From the NCBI GenBank assembly GCA_029204225.1, contig CM055100.1, positions 64,439,592 to 64,503,591 on the forward strand: 64,000 nucleotides of DNA, in the 5' to 3' direction. Origin of the DNA: Diphasiastrum complanatum. Lineage: Eukaryota > Streptophyta > Lycopodiopsida > Lycopodiales > Lycopodiaceae. The notes under the pieces were generated by a model. It did not search any database. It had not been told where the DNA came from and saw only the letters and a program-made list of their open reading frames with translations. A program made the position numbers and the translations under genes. Within the stretch, counting starts at the first letter, position 1, and the number at the start of each line of letters is the position of its first letter. Below, one piece after another: positions 32,500 to 46,674 of this stretch.

Positions 32500-32995
32500 C
32501 CATCATCTTTAATGGAGGGATACAAAATGTATGTCAAGAGATTCTCGAAAGATTTTCAAGATTATGCTGGAAAGATTCTAGAAAGTTTCGCGAAACTTTC
32601 TCGAAGGATCTTAAAAAATGATACAGAAACTCACGAAAATTTTAGCAACATACTTGAAAATTTCTCAAAAAATTGGAGAAAATGCTAGAAAAGATTCTAG
32701 AAAAATTCTCGAAAACAATTTACGAAATTTGATTAACAAATTTAGTGTCGCGAAAAAATCTCGAAAATACTTTTAAAATGATATTGAAAGATTGAGAGAA
32801 ATCAAGAAAAATTCTCGAAAATTTCACGAAACATTATGAAAAATATTGGATGGTGGTAAAAAATTTCACGAAAATTTCTAGAAAATTTATAGAATAAATA
32901 AAAGAGAAGTCGCAAAAAAATTTAGACAAGATAAAAGAAAATCCGTGATTAATTCCAGAAAAAAATAGAAAATAAAAAAAATAAAAAAAAATTTG
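32500..32995. repeat. Degenerate TTCTCGAAA-type repeat tract
   Basis: About 480 bp of AT-rich sequence made of many imperfect copies of a short motif such as GATTCTCGAAAA or TTTCACGAAA, 15-30 bp apart. It lies between the gypsy D integrase end and the extra ORF. A similar CGAG/CGAA-dotted tract precedes the gypsy integrase fragment at 60882, suggesting it is a feature of this element group. Confidence 0.6.
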
Positions 32996-32996
32996 G

Positions 32997-35250
32997 TCAA
33001 AGGTAGTATTTCTTCAGTCTAGACCCGTTAATACGTGTAGGTAATAGTTTACCTTCAAGTGATTGAAGTTGCACCGAACCATTGTCAAACACCTCTATTA
33101 CTTTATAAGGTCCAAGCCATCTCACATGGAGTTTTCCGAGGAACTTTTGATGGCGACTGTCATATATCAGCGCATAATCATCAGTTTTAAAATCACATTT
33201 TTTTATATGGCTATCATATTTCTTCTTTCTTTGTTTCTGGATTTCCTCCGTTAGTTTTCTCATTGTTAGCAACCGTATAGTGTCATTTAAAAAATGTGTA
33301 CCTTGGTCACTTACTAGTTCGAGTGGACAACCATATCTTGTGATTATACTTTTGAATAAGAACGTCGCGACAGTTTTCGCATCGTTTCATTTCGTCGTCT
33401 CTGTTTCAACGTTCTTGGTGGCATAATCCGTTGCAACTAGAATATAACGACATTTTGTATGTCGGGTAACAGGTTTGATTGGACCGACAAAGTCAATCCC
33501 CCACTTCTCGAATGGTGCAAGAGGCAGGATTGGTGTCAACGGCCAATTCATTGCTTTTGTAGGCTTACCAGATCTCTGGCATGGATCACATGAACGAATA
33601 AAATTTGATACATCCTCGAACATTGTTGGCCACCAATACTTGGCAGTCAATATCTTATAACTGTATTCTTCAAAGCAAAATGTCCACCAGCATCTTCTGA
33701 GTGTAAGGCTTTAACGACCTTTTTAATATCTTCAGTTTCGAGACATCTTTGTAGTTGATGGTCAGCACCAAGCTTGTACAGAACATTGTTAATAATTGTA
33801 TAAAGTGCTATCTTATATTGAAAAACTGTCTTTTGCTCCAAATCATAACCATCCGGATATATCTGATCCTTCAGATAAGTAATATTATCAGAATATAACG
33901 AATTTGTAGATGAAATCTCGAATAAATGTTTGTCTGTAAAATCATCATTGATAGGGTCTTCAATTTTTTCGGTGCTGAGTCGCGATAGATAATCAGCATT
34001 CATATGATATTTTCCTTGATGAAGCTCTACTTGATAAGTAAATTCCTGCAGAAGTAGAACCCATCGAGCAATTCGTCCTGATAGATCTGGTTTATTTACA
34101 AGATATTTAAGAGCATAATGATCCACATGAAAAATAAATGCATATTTCAGCAAATAATGCCGTAATTTTTTTATAGTGAAAATAATGCCAAGTGCTTCCC
34201 TTTCTATAGCCGAATAATTTTTCTCTGATGCACTGAGCTATCGACTCGCATAGTAGATGGGATGATCCTTCTTCTGGTCGTCCTTCTAGCTTAGACAGAC
34301 GCCAATAGCAAATGCAGAAACATCCACATAACTGTGAAATAAAATAGCCCAGTTGGATGGTCTGAGAATAGGAGCATTGATCAACCTTTGCTTAAGATCT
34401 TTGAATGCTTTCTGCTGTTCATTCGTCTACAAGTATTCCACTTGTTTCTTCAGTAGATGTGTAAGAGAGGCAGCAATAGAAGCATGATTTTGAATAAATC
34501 TCCTGTAATAGAAAACATGTCCTAAGAAAGTTCTTAATTCACATAAATTGGTTGGTATCTGGAGATTCTTTATAAGCTCGACTTTATCTTTGTCGACTTC
34601 TATTCCTCTGTTAGATATTCTGTGTCCGAGCAATATTCCTTCTTTCATACCAAAAAAACATTTCTCTGGATGAAGAGATAAAAAAGTATCTCGACACCGT
34701 CGCAATGTTAATTTCAACTTCTACAGGTGTGTCTTTATATCACTGTATACACAAAAATCATCAATAAATATTTCGAGTAAAGCTCTCAGGAAACCAGCAA
34801 AAATTAACAACATAATTCGTTGAAAAGTTGCTGGAGCGTTACAAAGACCAAAGGGCATTTTGTTGTAGGCATAAGTGCCCCAATCCATAGTAAAATGTGG
34901 CCTTTGAATGATCCTTTTTTCGCACTCCAACCTGATTATATCCAGAAAAGCCGTCACATAAACTATAACGCTCTTGACCAGCAACCTGATCTAGGATGGA
35001 GTCAATGAAAGGCAGAGGATGATGATCCTTCCTTGTGGCAGCATTGAGTTTGCGAAAATCCTGGCATATTCGTATTTTGCCAGTCTTCTTCTTTGGGACG
35101 ACAACAATGGGTGAAACCCATTCAGTACTTAAGACAAGATAGATTATACCTACCTTAAGGTGCTTGTTAAGTTCGTCCTTGACCATGAGAGAGTACTTAG
35201 GATTGAGACGATATTGTCTCTATCGAATAGGTACCGCATCTTCCTTAAGA
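32997..35250 (-). pseudogene. Gypsy family D RT, RNase H and integrase, right arm
   Basis: Mirror of 8500-10926 but longer at the 3' end. RT fingers contain VVPKKKTGKIRICQDFRKLN (about 35110-35050), and the catalytic FIDDFCVYSD is at about 34762-34733. RNase H includes FHVDHYALKYL (about 34140). The integrase zinc motif CDPCQ is near 33575, the first core Asp in GIDFVGPI near 33495, and the second in SDQGTHF near 33312. An internal deletion then joins this to the C-terminus (KLHVRWLGPYKVIEVFDNG, 33155-33095), removing the catalytic Glu. It lacks the 279-bp insertion of the left arm. It carries its own stops and frameshifts, so neither arm is functional. Confidence 0.88.
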
Positions 35251-35255
35251 TCAAT

Positions 35256-36201
35256 TCAATGCTCTCCAGATTCTGCAGGTATACCCTTCAAATCGTCGAG
35301 TGACCAAGCAAAAACGTCTTGAAACTCCTTCAATAGTTCAGTGAATTCCACTGACTCCGATTCTCCAAGTGAATTTGAAACATGCACAAATCTGCCAGGT
35401 GCAAGTTCAATCAGTTCATTGAATCTGGTAAAATGATACCTTCTGTCATACTGGCCTTGGTATGGCCATGCGCGCATGGTTGACTCCACAGATGTTTTCT
35501 TGTCGTCAACCTGGTTCTTGTTACCATTCGTGTTCAGATTTGTCACTCGAATCGTCAAACTCTTTCGAGTTCGTGTCTGCAACATTAATTTATTCATACG
35601 AAACATCCACTTCAGTGTCGCAGGCATCGAAGAATTCTTCGTCATCAGCATTCTCATAACATTCAAAGTATTGTACTTCAATATCAGATTCATTGGAAAA
35701 AATATTCAAGGCATACGAAGATTCTTCTGATGTAAAGCTGGTGTCGGACAAAGGAGTTTCACCTTCATATTTGTCATGACTCCAGGTTATGATTTGTTCT
35801 GCTGGCGTACCTCGGTTATTGGTCTCACCAGTCTGAAATCTCAGCTCTCTGGATTTCCAATGTACACTTGCGTTTGATTGATAAAGCCAAGGTCGTCCAA
35901 TCAGCACAGAATAGGATGACAAACCGAGTGGTTTGATAACAATGAAATTCATTGTGAATGGCTTGGCTTGAATATAGACAATGACATCCTTCAGTTCTCC
36001 AACAGGTTTTCGTCGTGTCGAATCAGCTAACTTGATGTTTCCTTGTGTTGGTTGAATGTCAGTCAGCCCCAAAGCATGAGCTATGTCTTTTGTAATTATA
36101 TTCACACTAGAACCAGAGTCAATTGGCACTTTTTCGATCAGGCATTCCGCAATGGTAATATCAATCTCATGTGCACCGAGATCACCTAAATTGATAGACA
36201 A
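35256..36201 (-). pseudogene. Gypsy family D protease and linker, right arm
   Basis: An open frame from 36201 to 35590 has the retropepsin motif IDSGSSVNIIT and the hydrophobic SYSVLIGRPWLY, followed by the acidic linker. The linker continues in other frames to the RT start. This copy lacks the stop found at the same place in the left arm, so it is the better template for the family's protease. Confidence 0.82.
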
Positions 36202-36205
36202 AACA

Positions 36206-38195
36206 CTAGCATCTGGTAGAGAAACGTTTTTCTCCTTTCAGTTGCTTTTTGTAATAAGTGTTATCTGCCAGCAACTGTTCAAAAGTAATGTTCGGACGAA
36301 GAGATCCGATATCAGTCATGATGTCATATTCTTTTGTCTTCGATTTCGAGGTTGGTTTATCAATAATAGCACTAGACAATTTTGTCTTCGTGATTTCTTC
36401 GTCCTCTTCCTCGAAAGTGACCACCTTTTCTGGAGTAGCTGTCTGAAGTTCAGCATTGATGATTTCCTTTGCTTCTGCCGAGATATCTTTTGCAAATAAC
36501 TTCGCAGCATCGCGGTCATAGTCAGGGTTATCTTTGAGATCTTCTTTAGTCGTAGATTTCTTCGTTGTTTTGCTAGAGGATTTTTTTTTTGAGGATTTTC
36601 TACGCTTTGTCGAAGATTTCTGATCAGGTTTCGAGGAGCTTTTGCTTCTCGTTGTGACTTTGAATAATTTTTCCACAATTGGCCAGGACTGATATTCTGT
36701 CTTTGCCAATTTTTCTTCAATAATGTCAATTCTCTGCACAACAGCATCAGTTGCAGCTTTTGCTTTCGTGTCTGCAGTAGCTGGTGTTGCTGCATACTGA
36801 TATTTGGATCACGGTTTCTACGGCTGAGGGCAGTCAGGATACTTGTGGCCAGGCTCTCTGCAGTTCAAACATAATGGTACATAACCAATCGGCTCTCACG
36901 GTTGAGGACAGTCAGGAGAAAAATGTCCCGGCTCTCCACAGTTGTAGCAGCTGCTTGAAACTAGTTTAGTCGTGGTTTGAGACTTTGCTGGTCCAACAAA
37001 TTCAGGAGGATTATGTCTTCTTGGTGCGAACTTGGGTCTGTCTTGCTAGGCTGATGCTGTAGTACCCTGTACATTGTTAGTAGTCGCATCATTTTGAAAA
37101 ATAAAAAGTACCTCCTGGGTAGGATCTTCAATGTATTTGACATTCACAGTAGTGCAGTCCTCCTTAGTGTGTCCAGTAGTTCCACATTTCGTACACCACA
37201 TTCATGAGTTGGAAGAAGACGCTTTTGGTCTTTTATCTGCAACTTCAGAGATCTGCAATTTCAAGTCATTACACTTTTTATTAAGGTCAGCCATATTACT
37301 CTTCCAAAGCTTTTCAACTTTAGAAGTTGACGACTTATCCTCGACAACTTTTGTGTCATTCTTTCGTTTAGTTCGTCGTTTATTCTTTCTCTCTTTTTTG
37401 TCAGCTTCTGATTCTGATGAATTGCTGCTTTCAGATTTTGAGCTTGAAGAACTGGTACTTGAATCAAAATCTGAATCATCATTGCTATTACTAGAATCAG
37501 TCTTCGACTTTCGAGATTTCTTAGTTGATCGTCGCTTTCATGCTAGTTTCGAGGTCTCGAAATTTTCAGCACTAGCTATTACTACTGCTAAGGAGGTCAT
37601 GTCCTTTTGTCTGCAATACCGATCAATTTTTGATGGTAAACCAGCCAAAAACCATTCGATCTGCATATCCACGGGATATACACCGGTTAGTTTTCCTATG
37701 AGATTTTTAACCTTTCGTGTATATTTGCGAAGGAATTCTTTACCCTTCTTCTGAACATTGTTCAGACGTCCAAGAATTCTAGATTTGTAACCGATCTCTC
37801 TGAACTGGTCCAGAAACGCATCTTTCAGCAAGTACCAGGTTCCTACACGGCCTGGTTCAACTTGGTTGTACCAGATACGTCTGCTTTCTTAGCAGACCAG
37901 GGAAGATTCGTAGTTTGTCTACGTCAATTCCCTCATTATTCGCATTAGCGATTGACTCGAATTGTGAGACATAGCTATCTGCATCATCCGAAGAAGTCCC
38001 TTTAAAATAATAGTATTTAATTTTAGAGATAGAAGTGAAACGTGCAGCAGGACCCTCCATACCGAAGCTAATTAGGAGTTCAAGTAAGTGAGTGATTTCG
38101 TCTAGATTTCTTCGACTAGTACTCTCACTTTGTCTTCGTAAACATTCCTCTCTAAGCTTACGGTATTGTTCTAATCTGGATTCTCTATCTGACAT
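36206..38195 (-). pseudogene. Gypsy family D gag, right arm
   Basis: Mirror of 5858-7788. Open stretches at 38195-37857, 37831-37538 and 36739-36206 overlap shifted frames. The first zinc knuckle (near 37200-37155) and the Lys/Ser-rich C-terminus are present. The N-terminal capsid-like part is better preserved than in the left arm and reads through to GRLNNVQKKGKEFLRKYTRK. The Gag would package element RNA. Stops and single-base shifts differ between arms. Confidence 0.8.
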
Positions 38196-38250
38196 ACACT
38201 AGAGATGGAGATGGATTTGTCATATTTCTTATATCTTTCCTAAACTATCT

Positions 38251-39040
38251 CCGGAAACGGTGCCAAAAATTGGTATATGTTGTACTATACCAACAGGGTT
38301 AATATAGATTTTATAGTAAATAATGTCGTTCCCACAGAGGACAGTGTTAGACAGTTATATTTTTGGTACAATTTATAACAAGTGGTTTCGAGTGTTATTC
38401 TGGTTGTCGACAGACATTAAAAAGTAACCGGTATTACTTATGTTTGGGATGGGTAATATTAATAAATTCAGAACAACAATCTGGCCTCTATCGAATTGAA
38501 GGAAGCGCGTTCTACAGATGAGATGTTATCAAAGTAGTCCAACAGTACTACACTCTGGCTGATTAAGGTATCAAACAGATAATCGAGAATTGTTCGATGT
38601 ATTCGCGACTATGCAAACAATTAATTAATCGCGTTCGCGAACTATTCGTTTCTAAACAGAAGTCCTCAACAACTAAAGCCCAACTTATTGGTTAAAGAAC
38701 ACGAAGAGTCCTAGAACATGTTAGAAACTTATGTCAATGCCAATCAGGAAAACAGATCAAAGACTCAATTCTTCATACAGGGACTATCATCTCATATGTA
38801 TACATACAGCTTTATTCAATGATCGTGCTAGACTATACCAAAGATAGTCGTTATTTGAGTGCCGAAAAGAAAGTATTCGCGACAGATGAATAAGATGGTT
38901 TTAAGACAGTTCTTTAGAGCATGCTTTACGGAAACACAGCAAACGACTGTAATGCACTAGAGCGTCTGTCTGATCAGAGAGTAATTCATGAAATGCATTA
39001 GCGATTGTTAGCAGACTCCAGATCACAGCAGTTAGCTTAA
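38251..39040 (-). mobile_element. Primer site and 5' LTR region of gypsy D, right arm
   Basis: The primer site (38266-38251 on the minus strand, TGGCACCGTTTCCGGAG) follows the LTR terminus near 38278. The LTR mirrors 5015-5775. It meets the copia C polypurine tract at about 39041-39047. No gene is visible. Confidence 0.6.
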
Positions 39041-39047
39041 GGGGGGG

Positions 39048-40323
<1,276 letters not shown>

Positions 40324-40394
40324 TGGTATCAAAGCTTATATCTATTTTCGCCCATAAAGTGATATCAGTGCCTGCTCCCACATATGCATCACAG

Positions 40395-41809
40395 GTCATC
40401 GAACTGGTTGCATTCGAGATGCTCACCCATGTGATTGCTCCATGATGGCTTGCTTGATATAGTGCCATTGAATTCATATGACATTGTCTCTTGTGACATA
40501 GAATATCTGACAAATCACCATCGGTTTGATGTACTTGATCTGTAGATAGGCGTACCTTCAAGTGATACAAGCTGTCTTTTCTTCTGCCTTGAGTGATAAG
40601 TGTACTGATGCTTGCATCAACAACATTACATGCTTCGTCTGAAAATGTTATACACATCCCTGCCACTGATAGCAAGTCCTGCTGCAGTGTAGGCACAAAC
40701 AGAACATCTTTGAGTCGTCTGTCTCTGTCGTTAGTGTTGAGCCATAGTGAACCAATACCATTCACTTGATGCTTTGATCCGAACGATAAATCTTGATGGA
40801 TATGCACTTCGGAAATCAGACATGATCCGTCTTGATGTAACGAAGTGTGAGGTAGCTTCTGAATCAAGAATTATCTCCAGTCTGTCAAGTGTTGATATTG
40901 CACACATGTTTGCACAGATGTAGGCGGTTGAATTTTCATGATTTGTTCTTTCTTCGCCCATCTTGGAGCTCTCTGGCTCCTCGATATAGGACGAACTATT
41001 ATTGTTCTCATGTCTACTTTGAGCTTGTTTGTTTCTTGGGTTTCTGGTAGCAGTACATTGCATGACCCTTCTTATGACAGTCGATACACTCAATTTTCAA
41101 ATTTAGCCAACACGAATCGATAGTATGTCCTTCTCGTTTGCATCTCACGCATGTCTTCTTGTCTCCACTCTATTGTTTCGAACTTCCTTTGTTCTTCCAT
41201 TTGCCTTTGCTGGCTCCTTCTGCTTGCTGATCTCGATCCTGCTGATTTGACTCCCTCTTAGGCTTGAATTGCTTCTTAGTCTTTTATTTGTTGTTGTAGA
41301 GGGCTTGGTCAGAAGCATCCTTGTAATCAAGGTGCTCTCGAGCTTTGACTTCTTCTCGAATCTCGACAACTACCTTTTCGAGTGTCATAGTAGGATCCTT
41401 TGCTAGCAGCATTTTGGTTGTCTCGAAGGATCTTGGTAAGACTCTCAACAAATAAGTAAGCTGCTTCTCTGTTGATACTGCATTTTCTGCTCCATAATTG
41501 TGTAATGAAATAAACAGATCTTTCATCTTTCTGATAAAGGAAGTGAGATCTTTGCCATCCCACTACAGATTTGTTAGCCGATCTTCGAGTAGCATGATCT
41601 GACTGCATGATTTTGTTTGAAATCTTGTGAGTAAAGTATCCCACATCTCTTTTGCTTTAGAGATTGTAGCCAGGACAAGACTCAGGCTATCCTTGATGGA
41701 TGAAGATAATACGGCTACTACCTTGTCAGTCTTCTCCCTCCATTCGCGTAGCTCCTTGCCTGTTGTTGTAGGCATCTCCTCGGTGCCATATACTACTTAT
41801 TGAAGCCAT
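40395..41809 (-). pseudogene. Copia family A gag-protease-preintegrase, right arm
   Basis: Mirror of 2242-3655. The Gag (41775-41284), zinc knuckles (41160-41050), protease site DSEA (about 40875) and preintegrase part (40867-40400) are the same, including the DSEA mutation, which therefore predates the arm duplication. It differs by a few single-base indels and keeps 15 bp near 40395 that are missing from the left-arm junction. Confidence 0.85.
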
Positions 41810-41914
41810 TGTTGTGAATTGTGTTCTCACTTGTTAATGGTTCTTTGTCTTGAATGCTTAGCCTCCTGGATCTGATAGCCTTGTGGCTATATCAGACTAT
41901 GACAGGCTCAAAAA

Positions 41915-42736
41915 CAAACAAATCGTGAATGAAATGAATTTGGATGGATTTCAGATATGATTGGGTCACTGCCTGCTATATCATTCCTACAGTCCTCCAG
42001 AAAGTAGACAGACACTGTTGATCTACGTTATAGATTAATACAACATTCAACAAAATTGAACCAGTGTGCGGAATTGATAAAAGCTGAATGAGATACATGA
42101 GCAATACCAGACAATAATTCATTCAAGATCATACAAACATTAAGGGTGATATGTGCGTAATAGCTACAATATCATCTATTGATCCTCTTGATTTCGAGCG
42201 CTGTATGACAGACCCACACAGCGCATTGGCATGAGAGAAGCGGCGTTCTCCCACGAGTAGTGTCTCGCTCACAGGCGGACTTCTATTCTGTATATTTTCT
42301 ATCTGCTACTGTATGTATTTTATACATCTAGAAATTGCATACATTCAGAGTAGGATCTCTGATTAGATAGATTAAACAAACTATAACTAATCATGGATTA
42401 CAAGAGTGGTGGGTTAGGCACGTCCTAACGCTCTTTCGCTAACATCATCATATCAGATCAGAGATTTGTACTTCATGATACTTGTATGATCTTCCTGATT
42501 CTTTGGAGCGTGAAGGTCAAAAAATGTCGCAAAGATTTTCGTGTCGCTTCAAGTCGTTTGACTTTCGCGTCGTCTGACTTTCTCCTGTTGTGTCTCGAAC
42601 ATTTTTCTTTCGTGAATATTTCGCGTTCGTGTCTTTTCGTCAGGATGTTCACGAACATTTTCGCTTCGTGTCTTTTTGTCAGGTTGGAAGTTAAAAGCTA
42701 GCAAAGCTTTGGTAATAGAAACACTTTGTTTCTTCA
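41915..42736 (-). mobile_element. 5' LTR of copia family A, right arm
   Basis: Mirror of 1315-2135. It has the same start (TGAAGAAACAAA on the minus strand) and the same deletion of the primer site, so that deletion also predates the duplication. Confidence 0.8.
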
Positions 42737-43123
42737 GTTTTTGGATCTTAGTGATTCATAAAATCTTCACATGTCGTTCCCTATACATATGACACGCATG
42801 AAAAAGTGGTGTATTTGGAGGATTTTGAAATGTCATGAAATGGATCTATTAAAGCTGATTGTAATCTAGGAACTTTACATATTTGTAAGATTCACTTACT
42901 TAAGTAAATAGATAAATAAAAGCCCCTCAAATTTGACTATTTCAAAACAATTCTTATATTAACTTCACTTTCATAAGTGCTTTGTGCCTAGAAGGGCCCC
43001 CTTTCGTGTACGTAGCATTTGTGAAGCGGAATAATAGAGATGTGGGATATTGTGATAAGTCAAGAGGGCCTAATTTAAGGCCATAACATGTCTAATCTCA
43101 GCCATATATCTACAACTGCTACG

Positions 43124-43234
43124 TTAGGTATCCTTCATCTGATGACCGGCTACCGTCCTATGGCAGGTTTTGCTTCTGCAGCGGCTGAACTATCTAATGC
43201 TGGTAGCCAGCCTTCTCGCGCAAAGGATACCTAA
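43124..43234. mobile_element. 111-bp MITE-like element, right arm
   Basis: Mirror of 817-927, with the same 12-bp inverted ends (TTAGGTATCCTT and AAGGATACCTAA). It lies about 1 kb upstream of the laccase start codon. Confidence 0.5.
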
Positions 43235-43701
43235 TACGTAATGGAGAGTTGGGGATTTTTTTGCCCTTTTTTTAGTTGCTTAGAAAGCGACATAGGTAGC
43301 ACTTGTGTGACCTATCAATTTTTGCTTGAAACAAGCAAAAACAAAGACAAGGAAAAAGACTCGAAGTGGCCATTACGTGGAAGAACCCTTGGACTAAGGG
43401 CCTTTGGGTTGTGGCTCAAGAGTCAAAAGACATCTCACTCACTCCACCATATCACACAGCCGTCAGCTCTGGTGGCCATGTACGTAGCAGGTGGTCCTCC
43501 TCACACAAGCTCTTTGATGAGCCAGCTGAGAGGAGAAGGAGAGATATGCAGCTGCAACTGCAGCTATGAGCGAGGGAGCGAAGAAGAATGGGCTCTTACT
43601 GGGCCTCGATTGTGTTTTGGGAATGTGGGTCCTACCCATGTTGCGTCTTTTTCCCCTCTCTCCCCTGCATGGTGATGCTGCATGACAGAAACACAGTTTC
43701 T

Positions 43702-43705
<4 letters not shown>

Positions 43706-43752
<47 letters not shown>
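43706..43752. repeat. (CT)n microsatellite upstream of laccase
   Basis: About 47 bp of CT repeat, roughly 450 bp before the start codon. CT/GA tracts near plant promoters can bind GAGA-type (BBR/BPC) factors, which is only a possibility here. Confidence 0.93.
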
Positions 43753-43755
<3 letters not shown>

Positions 43756-44102
43756 CACATCACTAGATTCAACAGCACTAGATTCAACAGCAGCTGCTGT
43801 AAGGTTTAATTGTGCCAGCGAGTGCATTGGTTTGACGGGACTCTGAGGATAGCGGAGGGAGAGAGGGAGAGGTAATTGCCTAATATAATTCTAGCAGCTG
43901 GCAGATTTGATCAACTTTCATGATCTAGGTGTGCACGAAACTAACTCTAGTTCTACTTCGTTTATCCTTCCTCATGCCAAGGGAATCTAAGTCCCTTATC
44001 TTTGAATTTTTTATACTTTTCTTGTTTCTATGCTTTTTCTGAGCTCTTCGGTAGTGAATTGATCTCAGATTGTAACCACTAGGCTTCCTCATTCTATCTC
44101 TA

Positions 44103-44111
44103 GCTATATAT
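44103..44111 (+). promoter_or_regulatory. Probable TATA box of the laccase gene
   Basis: CTATATAT lies about 90 bp before the start codon, giving an expected transcription start near 44135 and a 5' leader of about 60 bp. It lies just inside the unique sequence beyond the mirrored region. Confidence 0.55.
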
Positions 44112-44196
44112 CCAACGGCTTTCTAGCATTCTCAGAAAGAGATTAGGAGTACCAGCTTATAGTCATATTGATCAGTTTTCCTGTACACGAACAATC

Positions 44197-45337
44197 ATGG
44201 AAGCAAGAATTTGGAGTACTGGCCTTCAACGTGGAGAAGCCAGGCCGGAGGCAGTGCAAAAAGTTAACGCTGAGCAGAAATCTTATTCACATTGCTTGTA
44301 TTCTAGATCAGCTTCTAGGTGTCTGCTTTTTTTGTTGATTCTCATCAATGCAGCTAGCATAGCAGCATGGGAGAAACCGACGACCAGAGAGTTTGAATTT
44401 ACGGTAAAGAAAACAAACACAGCTGATTGATGTGCTTTGAACATTTTAGATTGCCTAATTTATTGCATCCAATATTACCGTAAAACATAATCATCCAACT
44501 TTTGTAAGATAGATGGCTGTTTGCTTATATATGTATTGCCTATCCTGCAGATCCAACCGCTCTCACTCACCCGAATATGCAGCACAAAATCGATTGTCTC
44601 AGTCAATGGTATATTTCCTGGACCAACCCTTTATGCCAACGAGGGGGACAGAATCATAGTGAAAGTCACGAATAGAGCACAATATAACATCACAATTCAT
44701 TGGTATAAACGCTTATCCTACATCGAATTTGAAGCTTTTAATTAGGATAAACAATAGCTTACCAAATGATGCATTTATCAACTTATATTTTTTGTCGATG
44801 CCTTCAACGTTGCTAGATGTACCATTTTTCACAGGCATGGAGTTCGGCAAATCCTATCCGGCTGGGCAGATGGACCTGCCTATATCACACAGTGCCCTGT
44901 GCAGACAGGTCAATCTTATGTATACAACTACACGTTGACAAAACAAAGCGGAACACTCTTTTGGCACGCGCACGAAACTTGGTTAAGAGGAACCGTGTAC
45001 GGACCAATTGTGATTTACCCACAGAAACGATATCCATTCGTATCTCCTTACGAAGAGCACGTCATCATACTAGGTACGACTAGTTTCGGAACAAATTAAG
45101 AAGCCTTATTGCAATGTTTGATCATTTGAAGATTCAGAAGCAGGCTCGTACTAATTATCATGCATTATTATGGGTTTTTGGTTTTGCCTTTTCACAGGGG
45201 AGTGGTGGAAGGCTAACGTTGAAGATGTAGAAACTGCAGCTCTGGAAACGGGGGGTGGCCCAGCAATTGCAGATGCATATACAATCAATGGATTGCCTGG
45301 TCCTCTATACAATTGCTCATCCACAGGTATTCATTTG

Positions 45338-45407
<70 letters not shown>

Positions 45408-46674
45408 GCTAGTTTTCAGAAAAAAACGACTGATTGTTGTTTTGTTTGTGATGTAGATGTTTTCGTTTTGAAGGTGAAACGAAAGAAGACATATCTTCTG
45501 CGGATCGTGAATGCAGCTCTGAACACTGAGCTTTTCTTTACAGTGGCCAACCACGCTCTTACTGTCGTAGAGACCGATGGAGACTACACAAAGCCATTGC
45601 CTACAAACTCCATCCTGCTCACACCCGGCCAGAGCACCAATGTCCTCATCAAGACAGACCAGCCCATCGGACGTTACTATATGGGAGCGAGCCCTTACAT
45701 GTCAGCCAGAATTCCGTTTCAGCGTGTCCCAACCTTGGGGATCTTTGAATATGAAAATGCACCATCTTCGACTCTGCCCACTATGCCCACCTTCCCGGCA
45801 AGCAACGACACAAATACAGCAATGCAATTTGCGACCAGCCTTAGATGCTTGAACCGTCATGAAACTTATGTGGAGAGAATTCCTCGCAAAGTAGACAAGA
45901 GCATTTTCATAACAGTAGGACTTGGAACCAAACCCTGTGATGCCAATCGCACCTGTACAACTAACATCACAGCCTCCATGAGCAATATCTCCCTTATCTT
46001 ACCTGAGATAGCACTGCTTCAAGCTTACTACTTCAATATCTCAAATGTCTTCTCAGCTGATTTTCCAGATAGTCCTTTAAATCCGTTTAATTACACAGGA
46101 AGTCCTCCTAACAACTTCACTCCAGAAAGCGGTACAAGAGTAAATGTTATTCCCTTCAATTCAAGCGTACAGATGGTTCTACAGGATACCAGCATTTTGG
46201 GAGTAGAAAACCATCCCATCCACCTGCATGGTTATAGTTTCTATGTTGTCGGGCAGGGATTTGGCAATTTCAATGAAAGCACTGCGAACTTCAATCTTGT
46301 TGATCCTCCCAGAAGGAACACTATAGGCGTCCCTGTGGGAGGGTGGGCAGCTCTTCGCTTTAAGGCTGACAATCCTGGTACGTAGCTACTTACAGAACTT
46401 TGCATTTCCAATGTGGATTCTGTGTAACTGTAACATTATTTCTTTTATTTTTACTGGTATAGTAGAATCTTGTTTTGATCGAATTTGGGTTGGTTTCTGG
46501 GGATTTTTAAAAGGAACTATTCTCTAATTGGGTTTGTGTTCAGGAGTTTGGTATATGCATTGCCATCTGGAGATTCATACTACTTGGGGACTTGCAACGG
46601 CGTTTATTGTGCCAAATGGAGTGGGTCCTGGTCAAACGCTACCACCTCCGCCGCCGGACCTTCCTCCTTGTTGA
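44197..46674 (+). CDS. Laccase (multicopper oxidase), six exons, intact
   Basis: Laccases oxidise monolignols and other phenols with four coppers, reducing oxygen to water, usually in the cell wall. Exons: 44197-44403, 44551-44702, 44835-45073, 45198-45326, 45457-46377, 46544-46674; all introns are GT-AG, 124-166 bp. They join into 592 codons with no stop. Copper motifs: HWHG (119-122), HAH (164-166), HPIHLHG (495-501), [12 protein letters not shown] (555-566; Cys556 type-1 ligand, Leu566 axial). The C-terminus PDLPPC is family-typical. Six exons is the usual plant laccase structure. Many Asn-X-Ser/Thr sites fit secretion. Odd: the hydrophobic signal segment ([14 protein letters not shown]) starts only at residue 41, after a polar extension, with no internal Met before it. 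The promoter is in the inverted repeat, and an exon 5 fragment lies at 24391-24796. Confidence 0.95.
45343..45405. repeat. (CT)n microsatellite in laccase intron 4
   Basis: About 63 bp of CT repeat inside the 130-bp intron, making up half of it. It is close to the 3' splice site, where it could act as a very long polypyrimidine tract. Confidence 0.95.

Larger units (their letters stand above)
42737..44102 (+). promoter_or_regulatory. Upstream region of the laccase gene
   Basis: About 1.4 kb before the TATA box, mirrored at 1-1314 up to 44048. It holds the 111-bp inverted-repeat element (43124-43234) and a CT tract (43706-43752). GTTAGGT, the reverse of the AC-type element ACCTAAC bound by MYB regulators of lignin genes, occurs near 43123 at the edge of the insertion. 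The AC-element role is inference from the motif alone. No gene is supported here. Confidence 0.5.
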
